Below the pieces are notes generated by a model. The model worked only from the letters and a program-made list of their open reading frames with translations, had not been told where the DNA came from and did no database searches. Shown here piece by piece: positions 50,010-53,741 of a stretch of 53,741 nt of DNA. How positions within the stretch are numbered: the first letter of the stretch is position 1; each line of letters opens with the position of its first letter. This DNA is from Nitrospira sp. UBA5698 (GTDB taxonomy: Bacteria; Nitrospirota; Nitrospiria; Nitrospirales; Nitrospiraceae): contig DIHK01000013.1 in NCBI GenBank assembly GCA_002420115.1, forward strand, positions 1-53,741, given 5' to 3'. The position numbers and the translations under genes were made by a program.

Positions 50010-50038
50010 ATGATACCTATGCACCCTCCAGTTGTCAA
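50010..50038 (-). promoter_or_regulatory. Sigma70-type promoter of rho
   Basis: Minus strand: -35 TTGACA (50033-50038, consensus), 17-base spacer, -10 TATCAT (50010-50015). This is the best promoter match in the window. It lies about 120 bp from the divergent DUF2203 gene. Confidence 0.75.
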
Positions 50039-50158
50039 CACGGCATATGGAATTTTGTCGCCGGATCCGCACGTCACCATTCAATACATCAAGACACCAT
50101 CCGACCCAAGTTGTTCATAAGATCAGAAGTATGCTACACAGGTAATCAAGGCAACCTT

Positions 50159-50581
50159 ATGGCACATGGAGAAAACGAGATCACTCCGGAACGGGTCTTC
50201 TCTCTCTCAGAGGCGAATCACCTTATCCCACAACTCCAGAATCACCTCTCGACCGTTCAAGAAGGGAAAGAAGTGCTCGTAAGAACCCGAGAGGAAGTGA
50301 GTAGGGCCTCTGCCAACGCGGCCTTTGGCGGCGGCACAGCGGTGGGAAGACCTTATGTAAAAAGTCTTCTGGACATCAGCACCCACCTCCAGGCCATCCA
50401 CGAGCTGGGCGTCGTCGTAAAGGACATTGACCTGGGGCTCTGCGACTTTCCGCATATCCGGGAGGGTCGAGTCGTCTACCTGTGCTGGAAACTAGGTGAA
50501 AAGGAAGTCCGCTGGTGGCACGAGGTTACCAACGGCTATAAAGATCGTCGTCCCATCGAAGAAGACCCGTCCCAAATCTGA
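50159..50581 (+). CDS. DUF2203 family protein
   Basis: Protein of 140 aa with the DUF2203 features: RVFSLSEANHLIPQLQNHLSTVQ at the start, a helical middle, and the end motif GVVVKDIDLGLCDFPHIREGRVVYLCWKLGE followed by VRWWHEVTNGYKDRRPI. Function unknown; soluble, no signal peptide. ATG at 50159 has AAGG seven bases upstream; the frame is open 16 codons further up without a good site. The YciI-like gene follows after 26 bp. Confidence 0.9.
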   Translation: MAHGENEITPERVFSLSEANHLIPQLQNHLSTVQEGKEVLVRTREEVSRASANAAFGGGTAVGRPYVKSLLDISTHLQAIHELGVVVKDIDLGLCDFPHIREGRVVYLCWKLGEKEVRWWHEVTNGYKDRRPIEEDPSQI

Positions 50582-50607
50582 AATCCTTTCTGCCTCTCCT
50601 GATCATT

Positions 50608-50889
50608 ATGAAATTTGTCATCATAGGGCACGACGGGCCGGACGGAGAAGCAAAGCGGAAAGTGCATCGCACCGCTCATCTCGTCAACCTTGAACAGCTT
50701 GATAAACAAGGGCGGGTGATCCTGGCTGGTCCATTGACCGATAAGACAGGAAGTTTGCTCGTCTTGGAATTTGATTCAAGAGCGGATGCCGAGACGTTTG
50801 CGCGTCAGGACCCCTATACCATTCACGGCGTCTTCGAACGTGTTGAAATTCATCCGTTTATGCAAGTTTTCCCATCCTCTCACAACTAA
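50608..50889 (+). CDS. YciI-like (YCII-related) protein
   Basis: Small 93-aa protein with a dimeric alpha/beta-barrel pattern: FVIIGHDGPDGEAKRK, RTAHLVNLEQLDKQGRVILAGPLTDK (with the conserved His), then LLVLEFDSRADAETFARQDPYTIHGVFERVEIHPF (conserved Asp-Pro). This fold occurs in YciI and muconolactone isomerases; no substrate can be assigned. Probably in one transcript with the DUF2203 gene. Confidence 0.9.
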   Translation: MKFVIIGHDGPDGEAKRKVHRTAHLVNLEQLDKQGRVILAGPLTDKTGSLLVLEFDSRADAETFARQDPYTIHGVFERVEIHPFMQVFPSSHN

Positions 50890-50984
50890 TCCCCCCCCTT
50901 AGAAGAATACTTCTCCAAATTGCCCCTTGCCTTCCTCTTTTGGGTGCATTGTCCAGTTGCACAAGCAAGCCGTATAGTTCAGGT

Positions 50985-52256
50985 ATGAGTTTCCATTGGA
51001 TGTTAAACCTACCTTCTCTCGTCACAATCTCCCTGCTGACGTGGTCTCATCCTACAGTCGCCATGGAAACCGCTGTCGTAGCCGAAGCACATTATGTGAT
51101 GGGCGATAGCGACACCCTTGCTGCAGCAGAGGAGCGGGTGCTCCAGCGAGCCCAACGTAAGGCAGTGGAGGAAGCTGGGCTATACATTGAATCTACTTTT
51201 CTAGATAGGGAGAAAACCGAGGCCGGAACGAGCCTCCAGATGAGCTCGTTGGAGATCCGGACTATCGCTGGGGCGATCACCAAGACTGAAATTCTTGAGT
51301 CTCGTCGCACCTTCACAAATGACCATCCTAACTTTTATGTCCGGATCCGCGCGATCATCGATCTGGATGGCCTCAAGGCAGCGGTTCGAAAATGGCACTC
51401 GGAACAGCGCCTCGCCGAACACTATCATCACCTCCAAAAAGAAAATGCCTCGCTCAAGGCCCAGCTTGAAACTCTTAGAGTCTCACCAGCGAGAGTGCGA
51501 ACCCTAATGGTCGAACCCGTCAGCCTTCATAATAAAACTCAAGCGCAGGCCAGGACTTTGGTCGAGAGAGCGATGGCGCTTCAGGATCTCCCCCTAAGGC
51601 TCCAGCTAACCACTCGGGCAGCTGTGCTGGCCCCTCAGTCTATCAACCCACTGATTCTCCGAGGCCAAACCTATCTGAGCCTCGCATCCGTTGCCCATTC
51701 GAACAAGGCTAGGCCAAGTGAATACTCTGAATATATCGACAATGCGCGAATGGATTTTGACCGTGCACTCCTTATTGCCCCCCACAACACCTGGGCTCTC
51801 CTTGGCAAAGGGGATGTCGATACGTGGCTGAATCGTCATCATGAAGCCATGCGCTCGTTCGAGCGAATACTGGGATTGGACCCCTTCTTTGATCTTGCAA
51901 GACTCCGGCTGATCACCTTATATACTGCAGAGGCTAGAAAACTAGTGGCTCTCGGACAGTTGTCCGCTGCCCTCGCCTTCTTACAAAAATGCCTCCCGTC
52001 GCACCTGCACGACAGCTGGATTCCCTACCAAAAGGAATCATATTTTCTCAGGAGCACAATCTATCAGCACTTGAAGCAACCAGCCCTCGCAATTGAGGAT
52101 CTCAGTACAATCTTAAGAGTTGACCCATCAGATACGCGCGCCTTGCAGACAAGGGCCCAACTCTACCAAGATGCGTTGCTAGGGAATTCTTCCAAAACCG
52201 ACTTTTCTCAGGCCTGCAAACTCGGATCGATGATGGCCTGCAATCAACTGCCATAG
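50985..52256 (+). CDS. Secreted TPR-repeat protein
   Basis: Protein of about 423 aa. A signal peptide (MLNLPSLVTISLLTW core, cleavage near TVA) precedes a domain at about residues 30-145 with AEERVLQRAQRKAVEEAGLYIES and YVRIRAIIDLDGLKAAV, resembling the N-terminal fold of FlgT/LPP20-type proteins. A coiled coil follows (HYHHLQKENASLKAQLETL), then TPR repeats in the C-terminal half (PHNTWALLGKGDVDTWLNRHHEAMRSFERILGLDP; PALAIEDLSTILRVDPSDTRALQTRAQLYQ). Likely periplasmic or outer-membrane scaffold. The start is uncertain: ATG at 50985 has only AGG close by, and a TTG at 50940 is possible. Confidence 0.82.
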   Translation: MSFHWMLNLPSLVTISLLTWSHPTVAMETAVVAEAHYVMGDSDTLAAAEERVLQRAQRKAVEEAGLYIESTFLDREKTEAGTSLQMSSLEIRTIAGAITKTEILESRRTFTNDHPNFYVRIRAIIDLDGLKAAVRKWHSEQRLAEHYHHLQKENASLKAQLETLRVSPARVRTLMVEPVSLHNKTQAQARTLVERAMALQDLPLRLQLTTRAAVLAPQSINPLILRGQTYLSLASVAHSNKARPSEYSEYIDNARMDFDRALLIAPHNTWALLGKGDVDTWLNRHHEAMRSFERILGLDPFFDLARLRLITLYTAEARKLVALGQLSAALAFLQKCLPSHLHDSWIPYQKESYFLRSTIYQHLKQPALAIEDLSTILRVDPSDTRALQTRAQLYQDALLGNSSKTDFSQACKLGSMMACNQLP

Positions 52257-52312
52257 AGGATATACCCGAGGCGCACATCATTCTTCATTCTCCGAGGACA
52301 GCGCCTTCGTGC

Positions 52313-52328
52313 CTTCGCCAAGCCTTCG
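52313..52328. repeat. 16-bp target-site duplication, left copy
   Basis: CTTCGCCAAGCCTTCG, exactly repeated at 53717-53732 on the other side of the insertion sequence. Confidence 0.8.
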
Positions 52329-53716
52329 TGTAGATAGCAAGTTAAGTTGTCCGGTGTATGTAGCACATGATCTGTCCGGTGTTGCCGCTCCCTGGTTTTC
52401 ACCCCCGTGCCGAAATTCTTTCGTGCACAGTTGCCCGAGGGACGACGATCGGACGGTCGCGTGACCGAACGGTCGAGTCCTTCTGGTGCCCGGACTCACC
52501 CTCGGGGTCGATCAGCTGGCCCTCCGCATCATAGCGCGTCAAGCACCGAGGGCCATGGAATACCGCCAAGGTTCCATCCGGATACTCGTGGACTCGCACG
52601 GTTGCCTTCACATAATGGAATCGATGCGAGTCGGGCGGAATTTGGAGACTCCGGCCTTGATACCGCACCGTATTGTCGTTGGCGACGACGCGGGCCTCCT
52701 GCACACAGAGCACATCGGCCAGATTGGCTCCCACCCAGGGGACAAACGCGGTGCCGGGTTCTGTGGCAGGGACCACAAACCGCTGGTTGTAGGCCGGGAC
52801 GAATTGGGTACGGAGCCACGCATTGGCCGCGGCCATGTCCGTGATCCCGGCTACCGCCAGCTCTTTGGGCAGCCGATTTTGCAACGTGCGGAAGGCGCGC
52901 TCTGACCGACCCCGCGCTTCCGGCGAATAGGCGGCAATCAGCGTGATGCCCAATTGCTGCAAGGCCCGATGCACCTGCGTCAGTCGCGCCTTGTCCACCT
53001 TGCCTCCAGCTTCGGCGGTATACCAATAATGCGAGCCGCGATCGACATAGAGTGAGCTAAACAGCCCCTGCGCCTCAATGACCTCCCGCAGACCGTGGAA
53101 GCTGCTCATGGTCCCTTCTTCCTCGACGAAGAAGGCCGAGTAGAGCACATTCGTCGCATCATCCATCGTCACAATGAGATCCCACTGGTAGCCCGGCACC
53201 CATTCATGGGTCGAGCCATCTTGATGGAGCATCATGCCGGGCAACGGTTTGCGAGGCCGCTTCTTGCGATGCGCCCCACGGCGAGGGGCACGGGTAACCT
53301 GGCCCGCCGCGTGGAGCTTCTTCTTCGTCCACGTATAGGAGCGCGTCCCGCCATGCTCCTGTTGCCAGTGCTCATGGAAGTGCTTCACAGTCCAGCCGGT
53401 GTAGCGGCTCTCATACAGTGTGACCATCTGCAGAACCTCGTCGACCGGAACCGCGCGCGCTGAAGCCCGCCCGAGCCGCTGATCCTTCAAGCCCGCCACC
53501 CCGTCGGTTTCATAGCGGGTACTCCAGCGGCGAAACGTCCGCTCGGTCACCCCCAAGATCTCTGCGGCCTCCGCCATCGTCAGTTCCCGCCGGTGTCGCC
53601 GCTCGTACAGCTCCTCAAATCGCATCTGTCGTACCTCCTGTAGGACGGTTGCCCGTGTCATCGTGGCCCTCCTTCGGAGGACCACCCTAAACCGGACAGA
53701 TGATGTGCTAGCTACA
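52329..53716. mobile_element. Complete ISNCY-type (IS1202-like) insertion sequence, 1388 bp
   Basis: Both ends begin TGTAG-x-TAGCA and reach TGTCCGG within 26 bases, forming imperfect terminal inverted repeats. The left end has a second inner copy, TGTAGCACATGATCTGTCCGG (52358-52378), close to the right terminus, which suggests two transposase sites on that side. One transposase gene fills the inside, and a 16-bp direct repeat flanks the element. All parts look intact, so it may be mobile. Inserted 72 bp after the TPR gene stop. Confidence 0.85.
52399..53661 (-). CDS. ISNCY family transposase
   Basis: DDE transposase of 420 aa. An N-terminal helix-turn-helix (RRELTMAEAAEILGVTERTFRRWSTRYE) is followed by the integrase-like catalytic core with Asp in MMLHQDGSTHEWVPG, Asp in LYVDRGSHYWYT, and Glu in AAYSPEARGRSERAFRTLQ, then a C-terminal domain with NDNTVRYQGRSLQIPP and YPDGTLAVFHG. 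ATG at 53661 is preferred over an open extension upstream that runs into the terminal repeat. No frameshift or stop is seen. Confidence 0.93.
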   Translation of the reverse strand: MTRATVLQEVRQMRFEELYERRHRRELTMAEAAEILGVTERTFRRWSTRYETDGVAGLKDQRLGRASARAVPVDEVLQMVTLYESRYTGWTVKHFHEHWQQEHGGTRSYTWTKKKLHAAGQVTRAPRRGAHRKKRPRKPLPGMMLHQDGSTHEWVPGYQWDLIVTMDDATNVLYSAFFVEEEGTMSSFHGLREVIEAQGLFSSLYVDRGSHYWYTAEAGGKVDKARLTQVHRALQQLGITLIAAYSPEARGRSERAFRTLQNRLPKELAVAGITDMAAANAWLRTQFVPAYNQRFVVPATEPGTAFVPWVGANLADVLCVQEARVVANDNTVRYQGRSLQIPPDSHRFHYVKATVRVHEYPDGTLAVFHGPRCLTRYDAEGQLIDPEGESGHQKDSTVRSRDRPIVVPRATVHERISARG

Positions 53717-53732
53717 CTTCGCCAAGCCTTCG
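53717..53732. repeat. 16-bp target-site duplication, right copy
   Basis: CTTCGCCAAGCCTTCG, identical to 52313-52328. The window ends nine bases further on. Confidence 0.8.
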
Positions 53733-53741
53733 TTGACAATC

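Noticed and set aside
1..53741. CRISPR arrays, toxin-antitoxin pairs, reverse transcriptases, prophage or defence genes
   Set aside because: Looked for spaced direct repeats and the usual signature motifs on both strands; none were seen. The only mobile items are the insertion sequence and the small repeats.

Overview
The window reads as a stretch of chromosomal core genome from a Gram-negative bacterium, most probably a Nitrospira (phylum Nitrospirota). The assignment is an inference from gene order, moderate-high G+C, outer-membrane-type proteins (PagL-like barrels, lipoproteins) and the style of the intergenic repeats; no rRNA or nitrification gene is present to prove it. Almost all genes lie on the minus strand and are discussed in that direction. 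I see no CRISPR array, prophage, toxin-antitoxin pair or defence island.

Layout from the left. (1) 149-1506: two tandem PagL-like outer-membrane lipid A deacylase paralogues. (2) 1678-6956: topA, dprA and RNase G. (3) 7119-13077: cell-shape operon RDD protein-mreB-mreC-mreD-PBP2-rodA, with a sigma70-type promoter at 13103-13131, divergent from a membrane-anchored SurA-N protein at 13293. (4) 14156-18097: queA, a SpoIID-like protein, a DUF2905 protein and asd. (5) 18105-27960: branched-chain amino acid and phospholipid block, in transcription order ilvB-ilvN-ilvC-psd-pssA-[T-box leader]-leuA-cupin-leuB-NHL propeller-asd. The leuA leader holds a T-box with a CTC (Leu) specifier, a terminator, and then a 126-bp inverted-repeat element lying between the terminator and the leuA ribosome binding site. 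(6) 28193-31666: RNase P RNA with its promoter, an M48 lipoprotein protease, rnhC, then a decayed tract with a frameshifted GH13 remnant. (7) 31667-36362: zinc-ribbon protein, tRNA with CAU anticodon (probably Ile2), rpoD and dnaG. (8) 36376-46925: HIT protein, hisIE, hisF, hisA, a lipoprotein, hisH, an acyltransferase that separates hisH from hisB, then hisB, hisD, hisG, murA and prmC. (9) 46944-50038: prfA, a strong terminator, rpmE, and rho with a leader of about 345 nt. (10) 50159-53732, plus strand: DUF2203, YciI-like and TPR genes, then an ISNCY-type insertion sequence with a 16-bp target duplication.

The genes mostly cover information processing (topology, primase, sigma, termination, release), envelope growth and amino acid synthesis. 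The parts that most merit a second look are regulatory or accessory: the composite leuA leader, the dispersed intergenic repeats, the interrupted his operon with its embedded lipoprotein, and the PagL pair that appears to lack the catalytic Glu. I did not find a convincing wholly new multi-gene system.
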